A stretch of DNA of 64,000 bases from Campylobacter magnus (GTDB taxonomy: Bacteria; Campylobacterota; Campylobacteria; Campylobacterales; Campylobacteraceae): positions 248,001 through 312,000 of the forward strand of contig NZ_JAQSLK010000002.1 of the NCBI RefSeq assembly GCF_028649595.1. Reading direction: 5' to 3'. Each line of letters begins with the position of its first letter. Positions within the stretch are counted from its first letter, which is position 1. The translations under genes and the position numbers were made by a program. Under the pieces are notes generated by a model that was not told the DNA's origin, did no database searches, and saw only the letters and a program-made list of their open reading frames with translations. Below are positions 35,257 through 43,862 of this stretch, one piece after another.

Positions 35257-37935
35257 TTAGAAACTTAGTCTTTGTTCTTTGCGGCGAGTGTTTTTGCCGT
35301 CTGTTGTTATATTATCAACTATGGTTTTGCCCTGTTCGTCGCCACCGCCGTGCCATTTTGTAATGCTAGCTTTGTAGCTATTAAATGTAGTGCCAAACTT
35401 GTCAGTTTCTAGCTCATAGCAGTTTCTAAAAATATTGCAATACTCTTTTGCTTGATCGCCTTTTAGCATTATGGTTACTTTGTCGGCTTCAAAACTCTTT
35501 AGAAAATCTGCGCCGTTTTTAAACTGCGCAAATTCCGCTCTTTCATACCTAAAAAGACTATTATCAGTAGCGGTTCCTCTTATATCCCTAAAGCCATAGT
35601 AGTTTATATGTCCTGCGATGGCGCTTGAGATAAAAACCTCAATTTCTTTGCATGCTGTGAGACTTGTAGACTCACAGTATCCAGCTAGATACACAGCGCC
35701 ATCAGTAGTTCCGTTGCTAGCTAGGTTTGGAGCGATGATAGCAGCGTCTACGAAGTTTAGATCATCGCCTTTGTAGCTAGAAATAAAGGCTGCTTTCTCC
35801 TCTGTAATTGTTGTGTTTAAGTCTGCGTTTTTAGTCATGTCTATATTCACGCTTGAGCTACCTATATGGGCATAGCTTCTAGCTAGTAGATCCTCACGCT
35901 TGAGGTTTAGTTTATTAACCTTTATGTTTTTGCCAGCGTAGAATTTATCGTTGGGCATATTTATATCAATGTTATTTTTGTCTGTAATCTCTGTTGGTGT
36001 AGGATTAGCTTTGTAGAGTTTTTCGTGATTGTAAGGATTGTTTGGCTCTAATGTGAGCATGATAGCACCGCTTATATCAGTCTCATCATTGTTTACTGTT
36101 ACTCTAAAATCAGCTGCTATGTCGTTTGTTTTGCTACCATTTATAGTGATAGTAGGATTTGCTGGATTACCTGAAAATTTTAGCGTATTAGCTACTTTTA
36201 GGTTATTGTCGTAGTGGCTAAGGGTGCGATTATTTTTTAAACTCTCAAGCGATGCGCCTATTGCCAAAATACTAGCGTTAAAATCAGCCGCTTCAAATAT
36301 TTTATTATTTGTAGCGTTGTAGTCCTCTGCTTTTATTGTATGTATATAAGTAAGCTTATCTGTGCCGTAGCTATCATTTGCCGGTGAGTTTTTGCTCTCA
36401 AAAAGCATTTTATAAAGAGCTGGTTTAAAGGAATAAAAGTTTATCTCACCACCATTTGCATTCACAAATGGTATATTACAACCTACAAGATGGTGTTCTT
36501 TGCCGTTTATCATTACATTTTTCTCATAATCGTGGCTTTCAAGCACATCGCAAAGCGGGGTTACTTGGCTTTGAGAGTATCTTGTCCACTCGGTATCTAC
36601 GCCATATAGCACAGTTGGACCTACATTATTGTAGGCTAGGACTTTTGTTTTATTTACTATATCTGTGTATATCTCGCTTTTTGCAGCTCCGTTAATCTCA
36701 GCTATAGCTATCTCACAGTTAGCTTTGCTACCAGCTACGCAAGGGCGAATTAGAGCGTTGCCATTTGTTTCGTTTATTGGATTTTGATTAGCGCCATCGC
36801 TGTATATTTTGCCTGTTATTGCTATTTCGGCAATAGAGTTGTAGCTCTCTATTGTATTGCCTTCTGCATCTACTGGGGTTAGAGTGATAGGTTTCATGGT
36901 TTTAGATTCTATGTTGTTTGCTACTACTTTACAATTATCGCAATTTGCTAAAGAGCCTATTTGTTTTATATTTATAGCATCACTAAACCCATCATCATAA
37001 GCTTTGCCGTCGTCGCTTTTATACCTTTGTTCAGCATATAGCCAATCATTATTTGGATTTGGTAGATTAGATACTTTTATTTCCTTTGGTCTAGCATCGA
37101 AGTAATATTGCTGATTTTTCCCATCTTGACAAGTGAGTTTTAAATGCATTTTTCGGTAGTTTGTGCCACTTTTATTTTCTATTGTAAAATTAATTTTTAA
37201 GCATTGATCATTTTCGCAATTGTAAGTAAATGGCGTTATTTGTTTGCCACTTCCGTCGTAGAGGTCTAGGCTTTGTATATTATTCCTTGTTTTGCACAAA
37301 AACTCGTCTTTGCCTGTAGCAGACCTAGTTGAAAAGTCTCTAGTTGTCTTTTGAGCTATGATTACCGCTGGCAGACCACGATCCGCGCTAGAGCCATTTT
37401 GCGGATCAACGCTATTATCGCTCATTTGCGTCCTGATTGCTAAAAGCGTGGTTTGTAGATTTATTTTTCCTGTTGTCTCAATATCGCCTGTATCGCAATC
37501 TCGCAAATAAAACTCTAGAACTTTTGTCTCATTTCTATTTATGATAAAAAATGATCTTGTAGGTCTATTTCTCGGGTTTTTATCCACTTCGCACGATGAA
37601 AGAGCGTAGTAATCGCTATTGGGGAAGTTGCTTTGATCACCTTTTTGTCTACCTACTTTAAATACTGCTTGTTTTTTTGATGTAACACCAGCGTTAAAGC
37701 GTAGTAGAATATTGCCTTGGCTATTGTTTGTAAAGAAAACTTTGGAAACACCAGGTATAATATCAGTAACATTAACATTGTATTGCCGAACGCTACCAGT
37801 TGGGATATCTAGCTCTAAAAATCCAAAAGATGATTGCGTAAAACCACTCTCATCAGTTATTTTAAAATCAGTTATGCTAAAACCAGCACTAACAAAGCCA
37901 GACATTAAAAACAAAGCTAAAAGCACCTTTTTCAC
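35257..37935 (-). CDS. Large secreted or surface protein, unknown
   Basis: 892 residues with a signal peptide (MKKVLLALFLMSGFVSAG). The mature protein is rich in Asn, Thr and Ser and predicted beta strands, with several cysteine pairs (e.g. CDNCK, CESTSLTACKE, CNIFRNC). No membrane segment other than the signal is seen, and no recognised domain. The N-terminal IPTGSVRQYNVNVTDIIPGV resembles an extracellular beta-sandwich. It stands alone between repeat-rich gaps with an AAGGAGG ribosome-binding site. It could be a surface structure subunit or adhesin. Confidence 0.6.
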   Translation of the reverse strand: MKKVLLALFLMSGFVSAGFSITDFKITDESGFTQSSFGFLELDIPTGSVRQYNVNVTDIIPGVSKVFFTNNSQGNILLRFNAGVTSKKQAVFKVGRQKGDQSNFPNSDYYALSSCEVDKNPRNRPTRSFFIINRNETKVLEFYLRDCDTGDIETTGKINLQTTLLAIRTQMSDNSVDPQNGSSADRGLPAVIIAQKTTRDFSTRSATGKDEFLCKTRNNIQSLDLYDGSGKQITPFTYNCENDQCLKINFTIENKSGTNYRKMHLKLTCQDGKNQQYYFDARPKEIKVSNLPNPNNDWLYAEQRYKSDDGKAYDDGFSDAINIKQIGSLANCDNCKVVANNIESKTMKPITLTPVDAEGNTIESYNSIAEIAITGKIYSDGANQNPINETNGNALIRPCVAGSKANCEIAIAEINGAAKSEIYTDIVNKTKVLAYNNVGPTVLYGVDTEWTRYSQSQVTPLCDVLESHDYEKNVMINGKEHHLVGCNIPFVNANGGEINFYSFKPALYKMLFESKNSPANDSYGTDKLTYIHTIKAEDYNATNNKIFEAADFNASILAIGASLESLKNNRTLSHYDNNLKVANTLKFSGNPANPTITINGSKTNDIAADFRVTVNNDETDISGAIMLTLEPNNPYNHEKLYKANPTPTEITDKNNIDINMPNDKFYAGKNIKVNKLNLKREDLLARSYAHIGSSSVNIDMTKNADLNTTITEEKAAFISSYKGDDLNFVDAAIIAPNLASNGTTDGAVYLAGYCESTSLTACKEIEVFISSAIAGHINYYGFRDIRGTATDNSLFRYERAEFAQFKNGADFLKSFEADKVTIMLKGDQAKEYCNIFRNCYELETDKFGTTFNSYKASITKWHGGGDEQGKTIVDNITTDGKNTRRKEQRLSF

Positions 37936-38019
37936 AATAAAACCTCCTTAAAATCATAAGCGAATAAATCTCATAATTGTAGCACATTTTAAGCTTTTTA
38001 CCATTAAAATCTTAAAATT

Positions 38020-38110
38020 TTAATCTAGAATTCCTAAGAAATTTAGCTAGGAATTCTAGAATTTACTTAGGAATTCTAGATTTTGCCTAGGAATTCTAGA
38101 ATTTCTAGGG
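38020..38110. repeat. Palindromes between the secreted protein gene and pepD
   Basis: Four GGAATTCTAG(AATT) copies at 15-25 base spacing. No gene seen. Confidence 0.75.
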
Positions 38111-38114
38111 CGTC

Positions 38115-39617
38115 TTAGGCGTTTTTTAGCACATCTCGCACGACTTGGGCTATGATTTGTGCGCTTTTTATCTCGCAGCGTTCGTTTATTGTGTGTGCGC
38201 CGCTGATGTTTGGCCCTATGCTACAAGCTACTAGCTTTTTGCCTTTTTGCTTCATTTTTGCGCTTAGACAGCCGCATTCTAGCCCAGCGTGGATTGCTGT
38301 TATTTTAGCATTAGGGCGGTATTTTTGTAGAGCATTTAGCACGCTTTTAGCAAACTCGCTTTGCTCAGGCTCCCAGGGTATAGAACTAGCCCCAAACGAG
38401 CTTTGAAAGCCAGCAAGCTCGCTTATTGCCTCATAGCTATTTTTTAGCTTTGCTAGCTCCTCTTGGCTGCTGCTTCTAGCATATATTTGCACGCTAAAAG
38501 CTATGCGCGCATTTTCATCTTTGCTAGTAAGGCTAGTGCGCACTATAGCAAGGTTTGCGCTAGTTTTTGGCAGTCCTAGCCCCTCATCCCAGCCAAGCAC
38601 ACCATGCGGTAGAGCGAGCAAAAAATCATTTAACAAAGGAATTCTAGAATTGCTAGAATTCCTAGTGAAATCAGCCGAATTTGATTTCATTATAATGGGA
38701 TTTTTTAAATCATCATCACAAAGTTTAGCAAAAAGCTCTTTTGCGCCTAATAAATCAAGCTTTTTAGCCTTGACTAGCCCCTTGCTTTGTAGCTTGCTAG
38801 AAGCAGATACTAGCGCCTTTGCCCAAGTAGGTATAGCATTGTCTCTATCTCCACCGCTTATAGCAAGGATGTTTGCGCCATGATTTTTGGCAAAATGCGC
38901 TAGTTCTTTGATGGCATTTGGGATATTTTTGGCTATTTGCATGCCGCTATGCCCACCCTCTAGCCCCTCGCAGCTAAGCTCGTAGTAATTAGCACTTAAA
39001 TTGCTGCTATTTTGAGTGCAGTTTTCTGCGCTAGTGCTATGAGAGCCTTCATTAGATAAAAGCCCAGTGCCAAAATGCTCACTCACGCTAGGGCTAAAAA
39101 GCTCGCCTAAACCGAGCTCGCAAGGCTCAAACTCACGCCTAAACTCTGCTAAAAGCCCACCAGCGCAGCCGATGATGACCTCACTATCATCCTCGCTATC
39201 AAGGTTTAGTAGAGCTGGAGCGCAAATCTCGCCAGCAAAAGCATTTGCGCCGATTAGCCCCACCTCCTCATCGCTAGTAAAAAGCACCTCTAAATCCTGC
39301 GCCTCGTCCATTATATCCATAATAATAGCAAGCCCGATGCCATTATCAGCGCCTAGCGTGGAGTTTTTCGCACTTAAAAACTCTCCATCATTTTCAAGCT
39401 CTATTTTTGGTGCCTCGCCCACGCAAACCATATCATAATGGGCTTGAAGGCAGATTTTTGGCTTGCCTTTTATAGCGTGGATATTAAAATTCTCATCAAT
39501 TTTGGTATCAAAACCACGAGATTTTGAGAATTCTAGAAGGAATTCGCCTAGTTTTTGTGCCTGATAAGAACAATGTGGGATAGAACAAATCTGCTCAAAA
39601 TACCCTAAAAATCGCAT
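38115..39617 (-). CDS. pepD: Aminoacyl-histidine dipeptidase-like M20 peptidase
   Basis: About 500 residues from the ATG at 39617. Metal-site motifs of PepD are visible: ICLQAHYDMVCV, STLGADNGIGLAIIMDI, LFTSDEEVGLIGANAF and LNLDSEDDSEVIIGCAGG, later ELSCEGLEGGHSGMQI and HAGLECGCLS. It cleaves Xaa-His and other dipeptides. The segment TRNSSNSRIPLLN is encoded by two GAATTCTAG repeats at about 38638-38662, an in-frame insertion that lengthens a loop. A second long low-similarity stretch lies at about residues 178-205. Confidence 0.85.
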   Translation of the reverse strand: MRFLGYFEQICSIPHCSYQAQKLGEFLLEFSKSRGFDTKIDENFNIHAIKGKPKICLQAHYDMVCVGEAPKIELENDGEFLSAKNSTLGADNGIGLAIIMDIMDEAQDLEVLFTSDEEVGLIGANAFAGEICAPALLNLDSEDDSEVIIGCAGGLLAEFRREFEPCELGLGELFSPSVSEHFGTGLLSNEGSHSTSAENCTQNSSNLSANYYELSCEGLEGGHSGMQIAKNIPNAIKELAHFAKNHGANILAISGGDRDNAIPTWAKALVSASSKLQSKGLVKAKKLDLLGAKELFAKLCDDDLKNPIIMKSNSADFTRNSSNSRIPLLNDFLLALPHGVLGWDEGLGLPKTSANLAIVRTSLTSKDENARIAFSVQIYARSSSQEELAKLKNSYEAISELAGFQSSFGASSIPWEPEQSEFAKSVLNALQKYRPNAKITAIHAGLECGCLSAKMKQKGKKLVACSIGPNISGAHTINERCEIKSAQIIAQVVRDVLKNA

Positions 39618-39664
39618 TTTTACACCTTTTAGAAAAAATTTTTTGAAAATTATACTAAAAAATC

Positions 39665-39693
39665 TTGACATTTGTATTTTTTTGGGCTATAAT
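39665..39693 (+). promoter_or_regulatory. Consensus sigma70 promoter for the tRNA cluster
   Basis: TTGACA (39665-39670), a 17-base spacer and TATAAT (39688-39693), 24 bases before the first tRNA. A full -35 consensus is rare in Campylobacter, whose promoters mostly rely on the -10; it fits a strongly expressed stable-RNA operon. Confidence 0.85.
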
Positions 39694-39716
39694 TCCACTT
39701 CGTTAATCAAGTTTAT

Positions 39717-39792
39717 GTCTTGCTAGCTCAGTCGGTAGAGCATCTCCCTTTTAAGGAGGGGGCCGTTGGTTCGAATCCAACGCAGGACACCA
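39717..39792 (+). tRNA. tRNA-Lys (anticodon TTT), CCA encoded
   Basis: Complete cloverleaf: acceptor GTCTTGC/GCAGGAC, D arm AGCTCAGTCGGTAGAGC, anticodon loop CTTTTAA, T arm GTTGGTTCGAATCCAAC, discriminator A and CCA. Confidence 0.95.
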
Positions 39793-39810
39793 CTTTCTTT
39801 TTTAACGATC

Positions 39811-39886
39811 GGTCGCTTAGCTCAGTTGGTAGAGCGCTACCCTTACAAGGTAGATGTCATAAGTTCGAGTCTTATAGCGACCACCA
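39811..39886 (+). tRNA. tRNA-Val (anticodon TAC), CCA encoded
   Basis: Acceptor GGTCGCT/AGCGACC, anticodon loop CTTACAA, T arm ATAAGTTCGAGTCTTAT, CCA. Second of five tRNAs in one transcript. Confidence 0.95.
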
Positions 39887-39898
39887 TCTTTTATGGTT

Positions 39899-39975
39899 GC
39901 GGCGGTAGTTCAGCTGGTTAGAATATCGGCCTGTCACGTCGGAGGTCACGGGTTCGAGCCCCGTTCGCCGCGCCA
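39899..39975 (+). tRNA. tRNA-Asp (anticodon GTC), CCA encoded
   Basis: Acceptor GCGGCGG/TCGCCGC, anticodon loop CTGTCAC, T arm ACGGGTTCGAGCCCCGT, discriminator G and CCA. Confidence 0.95.
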
Positions 39976-40008
39976 TTTCTTTCGGTTTTTTGACCATTTT
40001 GCAGGCTT

Positions 40009-40085
40009 GACCCTTTCGTCTAGAGGGCCCAGGACATCGCATTCTCTGTGCGAGAACGCAAGTTCAAATCTTGCAAGGGTCGCCA
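40009..40085 (+). tRNA. tRNA-Glu-like (anticodon reads CTC), CCA encoded
   Basis: Acceptor GACCCTT/AAGGGTC, anticodon stem TCGCA/TGCGA, loop TTCTCTG, T arm GCAAGTTCAAATCTTGC, CCA. The loop places CTC at 34-36 with T at position 37, where a purine is expected, and one extra D-loop base. The position in a Lys-Val-Asp-Glu-Lys cluster and the acceptor support Glu. The unusual loop may reflect a mutation. Confidence 0.8.
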
Positions 40086-40110
40086 GACTTTCTTTTTTTA
40101 AATTTGTTTT

Positions 40111-40186
40111 GCCTCGTTAGCTCAGTTGGTAGAGCAGATCACTCTTAATGATAAGGCCGTAGGTTCGACCCCTACACGGGGCACCA
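40111..40186 (+). tRNA. tRNA-Lys (anticodon CTT), likely prophage attachment site
   Basis: Acceptor GCCTCGT/ACGGGGC, anticodon loop CTCTTAA (CTT), T arm GTAGGTTCGACCCCTAC, CCA. An integrase gene begins 147 bases downstream, so the 3' half of this tRNA is the probable attL core. The matching attR would lie beyond the right edge. Confidence 0.9.
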
Positions 40187-40304
40187 CTTATTAAAATCAA
40201 ATAATTTCAAAAAGTATCAAATAGCACGAATATATCAAGCTTTCAGGGCTTTTATAGTCTCAAATGATTTCATAAGATTTCATTTAATTTCAGCAAAAAC
40301 CTTG

Positions 40305-40310
40305 TATAAT
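40305..40310 (+). promoter_or_regulatory. Integrase promoter (-10)
   Basis: TATAAT at 40305-40310, followed by TATAAAGGGGGA, which serves as ribosome-binding site before the ATG at 40333. Confidence 0.5.
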
Positions 40311-40332
40311 TCCTTGTATAAAGGGGGATGAA

Positions 40333-41517
40333 ATGGCAAGTTTTGTAAAAGATGCGCAGATAAAAGCGTTTAGAATTCCAAGTGATAAAAAGCGAGTTTT
40401 GTTAAATGATGAAGCGAGCAAAAATCTATTTTTAAATGTTACGCAAACTAGCAAGGCTTTTTTGTTTATCTACGAAAAAGATAAAAAGCAAAAATCAATC
40501 ACGCTGGGCAAATACCCAAGCCTAAGTCTAAGTGATGCTAGGCGCAAGGCTGATGAGCTAAGAGAGCAAATCGCCAAAGGGCTAGACCCACAGCTAGAAA
40601 AGCAAGAAAACGAGCTTAGCTTTAATCAAGTAGCGAGCCTTTGGCTAAAAGAGCAAGAAAAAAGGGGTTTAGCCACCTTTAAAAAAAGCATAAAAGCTAG
40701 ACTTGAGAATCACTTGCTCCCACGCCTAGCCCAGCGAAAAATCAAAGATTTAAAGCGCAATGAGCTTGTAGAGCTTATCAAAAACTTAGAGCTAAAAGAC
40801 AAAAGGGGCGATGGCTATGAGACTAAGTCAAAAACCTTTGGAATTCTAAAAAATATTTTAAAATTTGTTAGCATTGAAGGGCTTATAGATGATTATACTA
40901 GCCCTTTGGCTGATTTGGAATTTAGCGATTTTTTCAAAGACAAGCACGAAGTAAAGCACCACCGCTTTATTACTGACGCTACCGAGCTACAAAGCTTTTT
41001 AACCGCCATAAATAGCTACAAAAACGAGCTTATAAAATCTGCTTTGAAGTTTGGGATATACACGGCTTTACGCTCAGCAAATGTGCGAAAACTACGCTGG
41101 GAGTGGCTGGATTTTAGCAAAAAGCTAATCATAATCCCAGCTAATGAAATGAAAATGAAAAGAGAGTTTATTTTGCCGATGAGTTCTGGGGTAGAAGCGA
41201 TTTTAAAAAGTATGGATAAAACCTGCGAGCTAGTTTTTAGCCACAATGAAAAGCCGATGAGCGATAGCACGCTAAATAAGGCAATAAAAATTCTAGGCTT
41301 TGGCAAAGCCCAAGACTTTCACGGACTGCGTGGGCTTTTTAGCACTACGCTAAATGAGCTAAGCACCACGCACAAGCTAAGCGCAGAGATAATCGAGCTG
41401 TGCCTAGCCCACGAGCAAAAAGACACTGTGCGAAGTGCGTATAACCACGCCTTGCGCCTTGATGAAAAGCGTGAGCTAATGCAGTTTTGGGCTGATTATA
41501 TAGATAGCTTATGCTAG
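40333..41517 (+). CDS. int: Tyrosine-type site-specific integrase
   Basis: A 394-residue P4-type integrase. The N-terminal DUF4102 arm-binding domain (LGKYPSLSLSDARRKADELR) is followed by a core-binding domain and catalytic residues Arg in GIYTALRSANVRKL, His-x-x-Arg in DFHGLRGLF, His in LAHEQ and the nucleophile Tyr in SAYNHALR. It should integrate and excise the element at the adjacent tRNA-Lys(CTT). Its 3' end overlaps a convergent AlpA-like gene by nine bases. Confidence 0.92.
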   Translation: MASFVKDAQIKAFRIPSDKKRVLLNDEASKNLFLNVTQTSKAFLFIYEKDKKQKSITLGKYPSLSLSDARRKADELREQIAKGLDPQLEKQENELSFNQVASLWLKEQEKRGLATFKKSIKARLENHLLPRLAQRKIKDLKRNELVELIKNLELKDKRGDGYETKSKTFGILKNILKFVSIEGLIDDYTSPLADLEFSDFFKDKHEVKHHRFITDATELQSFLTAINSYKNELIKSALKFGIYTALRSANVRKLRWEWLDFSKKLIIIPANEMKMKREFILPMSSGVEAILKSMDKTCELVFSHNEKPMSDSTLNKAIKILGFGKAQDFHGLRGLFSTTLNELSTTHKLSAEIIELCLAHEQKDTVRSAYNHALRLDEKRELMQFWADYIDSLC

Positions 41518-41670
41518 CATTTGATCTACTAGCTTTTTCTCCCAAAGCAGAATTCTATCGCTTAGCCTTTTTGGCTGTGGGAGCTTGCCAGCTTTGAGAT
41601 ACCGCCAAAGCGTGGCTTTGCTGATGTGCAAGTAGGCGCACAGCTGTTTTGTGCTTAGCCACTCGCTCAT
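41509..41670 (-). CDS. AlpA/MerR-like small DNA-binding protein (possible excisionase)
   Basis: 53 residues starting MSEWLSTKQLCAYLHISK and continuing ATLWRYLKAGKLPQPKRLS, a classic AlpA/Xis winged helix-turn-helix. Located beside and convergent with the integrase, it probably controls excision. It is the last gene of the leftward early operon, and its start overlaps the preceding gene's stop by four bases. Confidence 0.8.
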   Translation of the reverse strand: MSEWLSTKQLCAYLHISKATLWRYLKAGKLPQPKRLSDRILLWEKKLVDQMLA

Positions 41671-41981
41671 TTTAGCTCCTTTATGCCTAGCGCAGCTGCT
41701 AGGTTAAGCTCAGCTTCTATGCCAGCACTCTCACAGCTATGTTTGCTTTTTGCTACATAGATAAAAGCGCAAGATTTTAAAAGCTCACGGCTAGCTTCTA
41801 AGTTTTTCTCTCTCTCATCTGCGTTTTTTTCGCTTATTCGCCCAGCCCACAGCAGCACAGGACTTACTGGATAAAAGCCCATTTTTGCCACTTCATCACA
41901 GGCTTTTTCTGCCAACAGCACCGCAAATTCTTTATCCCAAATTTTGCTAAATGGACTTGCTATATATACTAATTTACTCAT
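41667..41981 (-). CDS. Nucleoside deoxyribosyltransferase-like protein (DUF1937/DUF4406 type)
   Basis: 104 residues from the ATG at 41981 (GAGGGATAAAAAA upstream). KLVYIASPFSKIWDKEFAVL and SCAFIYVAKSKHSCESAGIE fit the Rossmann-like nucleoside deoxyribosyltransferase superfamily often found in phages; the Glu in SAGIEAE may be the nucleophile. It is one of three probable nucleotide-metabolism genes in a row. Confidence 0.65.
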   Translation of the reverse strand: MSKLVYIASPFSKIWDKEFAVLLAEKACDEVAKMGFYPVSPVLLWAGRISEKNADEREKNLEASRELLKSCAFIYVAKSKHSCESAGIEAELNLAAALGIKELK

Positions 41982-41992
41982 TTTTTTATCCC

Positions 41993-42796
41993 TCAAAATT
42001 TACAAAAACAATCTTTTAACGGCTCATCATCAAAGAGCGAGCCACAGCCGTCATCCTGCGCTTTAAAGCGTGTTTCTAGTTCGTCCACACTCCACTTATT
42101 AAACCAGTATTTATTATAGATTTTTTCGCCCTTAGCCTCTTGCGCTAAAATCTCGCTTTCTAGTTCTTTTATTTTCTGCCACTCGCTAGGATAATATTTC
42201 CATAAATTAAACTTAGCCCGCATTGACTGGGCAGGGCAAAAAGCACAGCCCGTGCGTGTAAAATGCCTATAAAGCGGATTTTCTAGCTCACGCTCTTTTA
42301 AATAGTTTTGGCAGTCTCTTTCACTCATTTTAAAATCAGTGATTAAAGGGTAAGCTAGATTTTCATTTTCTAAATCTGCCCTGTGCTTTTCATCTATCGT
42401 TATTCCTAGGTAAGTGATAACATCACTTTTGCTTACACCAAGATTTTTTATAAAATCGTCCTCAGTGTGTAGCTTAGAGTATAGCCGCCAGTCGCAATAG
42501 CCCATCTGCGGCAAAAATGCGCCTTTAATTTCGCCTTTATGCTCGCCTTTACTAACCCTAGAAAATACCGCCTCGTTTATGCTCTTTTTTGGCTTTGTGC
42601 GTGTTATGCTTTTGCCATAAGCCTTTTTAAAATAAGCATCTAGCTTATCTAAATACTCATACATTGCGCCAAACTCAGCGAGCGTGTCGCAAAAAAGGAT
42701 ATAATCAAGCGGATAATTATTGCGAAGTAGCAAATCCACCATCGCAGTGCTATCTTTGCCACCGCTTAATTTTGCGATATAGATTTTTTTATTCAT
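41993..42796 (-). CDS. Phage PAPS reductase-family (ATP-pyrophosphatase) protein
   Basis: 267 residues from the ATG at 42796 (MNKKIYIAKLSGGKDSTAMV). The SGGKDS PP-loop binds ATP pyrophosphate. GCDWRLY-like GYCDWRLYSKLHTED and the TGCAFCPAQSMRAKFN cysteine pair match the phage phosphoadenylylsulfate reductase family. Such proteins have unclear roles; sulfur or nucleic acid modification is possible. It overlaps the MazG-like gene by eight bases. Confidence 0.8.
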   Translation of the reverse strand: MNKKIYIAKLSGGKDSTAMVDLLLRNNYPLDYILFCDTLAEFGAMYEYLDKLDAYFKKAYGKSITRTKPKKSINEAVFSRVSKGEHKGEIKGAFLPQMGYCDWRLYSKLHTEDDFIKNLGVSKSDVITYLGITIDEKHRADLENENLAYPLITDFKMSERDCQNYLKERELENPLYRHFTRTGCAFCPAQSMRAKFNLWKYYPSEWQKIKELESEILAQEAKGEKIYNKYWFNKWSVDELETRFKAQDDGCGSLFDDEPLKDCFCKF

Positions 42797-43400
42797 CGCT
42801 AATCCTTGCCAACTCATAGTTAGCTTGATACCACCTAGCCCTTGCCTCATCGCTCTCATCTTTTACCCACTTTTTGCTTACTTCATCATACGAGCCAGTG
42901 CGTGAGCTAATCTCTTTAATAGTTTCATCCATAGCAATTTGAAAATTAAAGCCGTAAAGCTCGCAAATATCAGCACATTTATCCAAAATTGAGTTAAAAT
43001 AAATAGCTGTATCTTTTGGATAATCTCCAAAAATAATAGCTTTATTAAAATGAGTTACTCTCTCTATGAGAAAATTTAACTCAGCATTTATGCTGTAATT
43101 TGCGTTTGGCTGGATTTGGGTAACCTTAAAATCACAAGGTATATCAGCCCCTGCGTTTATCGTAAAAACGCTAATATCGCACAAAGCGTCAATTATCCCG
43201 TGTTCGGCGTATTTTTTATTTTTTGGGTAAGGATAACTTGGCTTAGAGAATCTCTCATACTCTCTAAGCGCCGTTGCCAACTCGCCCAGCTCTTCCATCA
43301 CATTAACTAAATATCCCTCTTTTTGGCTCTGCGCTGTTATGCCTCGCTCGTGTCTCCACGCTTTTAATTTAGCGTAGATTTCATTTAAATCAATTTTCAT
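42789..43400 (-). CDS. MazG-like nucleotide pyrophosphohydrolase
   Basis: 203 residues. The all-alpha NTP-PPase motif is present: NVMEELGELATALREY (ExxE) and GIIDALCDISVFTI (ExxD-type region). It probably hydrolyses a non-canonical NTP or dNTP. Together with the PAPS-reductase-like and deoxyribosyltransferase-like genes it forms a nucleotide module. Confidence 0.7.
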   Translation of the reverse strand: MKIDLNEIYAKLKAWRHERGITAQSQKEGYLVNVMEELGELATALREYERFSKPSYPYPKNKKYAEHGIIDALCDISVFTINAGADIPCDFKVTQIQPNANYSINAELNFLIERVTHFNKAIIFGDYPKDTAIYFNSILDKCADICELYGFNFQIAMDETIKEISSRTGSYDEVSKKWVKDESDEARARWYQANYELARISDE

Positions 43401-43409
43401 TTTTCATCC

Positions 43410-43853
43410 TTATTCATCATTTAGCCCCATTAGCTCTTTGGCTTTTTCTAGCGTGCCTGCTAGCTCAAAGCTTACAGGGCGGAATTCCCTTATAGCTGAT
43501 TTTTTAGAGCCTTTTTCGGTGTAATATATGCGCACCGCACCCTTTGCTATCTTGTCGCTATCGTAGCTTGATACTAGCCTAGGCTTGCATTTATCACGTT
43601 CAAGGGCTTTGTAGCACGCAGCGCAAGCACAGCGGATAGCACTCTCGCACTCTTTAAGCGAGCCAAAAAAGCAAGGGCTAAAGCCACATCCTGCCTCGTG
43701 TAATTTACCGCCGATTTGCGTGGTGGTATCTATCATATATACGACTTTGCTAGCGTGTCCTTTTTTTCGCTCGGCTCTTAGCTGCTTTAACTCGCTTAAA
43801 AGCTCGGCTAGTTCAGTGCCTAAATTGTCTTTTATTTGTTTAGCTAGGCTCAT
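43410..43853 (-). CDS. Cysteine-rich phage protein, unknown
   Basis: 147 residues. The helical N-terminus (KQIKDNLGTELAELLSELKQ) is followed by a Cys-rich middle (EAGCGFSPCFFGS, CESAIRCACAACYKAL), which could bind zinc. Not recognised. It lies ten bases after the next upstream gene in a run with 2-10 base gaps. Confidence 0.5.
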   Translation of the reverse strand: MSLAKQIKDNLGTELAELLSELKQLRAERKKGHASKVVYMIDTTTQIGGKLHEAGCGFSPCFFGSLKECESAIRCACAACYKALERDKCKPRLVSSYDSDKIAKGAVRIYYTEKGSKKSAIREFRPVSFELAGTLEKAKELMGLNDE

Positions 43854-43862
43854 TTTTTATCC

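Noticed and set aside
38503-39438. Rightward genes opposite pepD
   Set aside because: Long Ser/Pro/Leu-rich frames opposite a gene with intact M20 metal motifs; typical antisense shadows.
39720-40120. Protein-coding frames across the tRNA cluster
   Set aside because: They run through five complete cloverleafs with encoded CCA ends; they are shadows of tRNA genes.
41509-41517. Truncated integrase caused by the convergent gene
   Set aside because: All catalytic residues including the C-terminal tyrosine lie before the overlap; only nine bases are shared.
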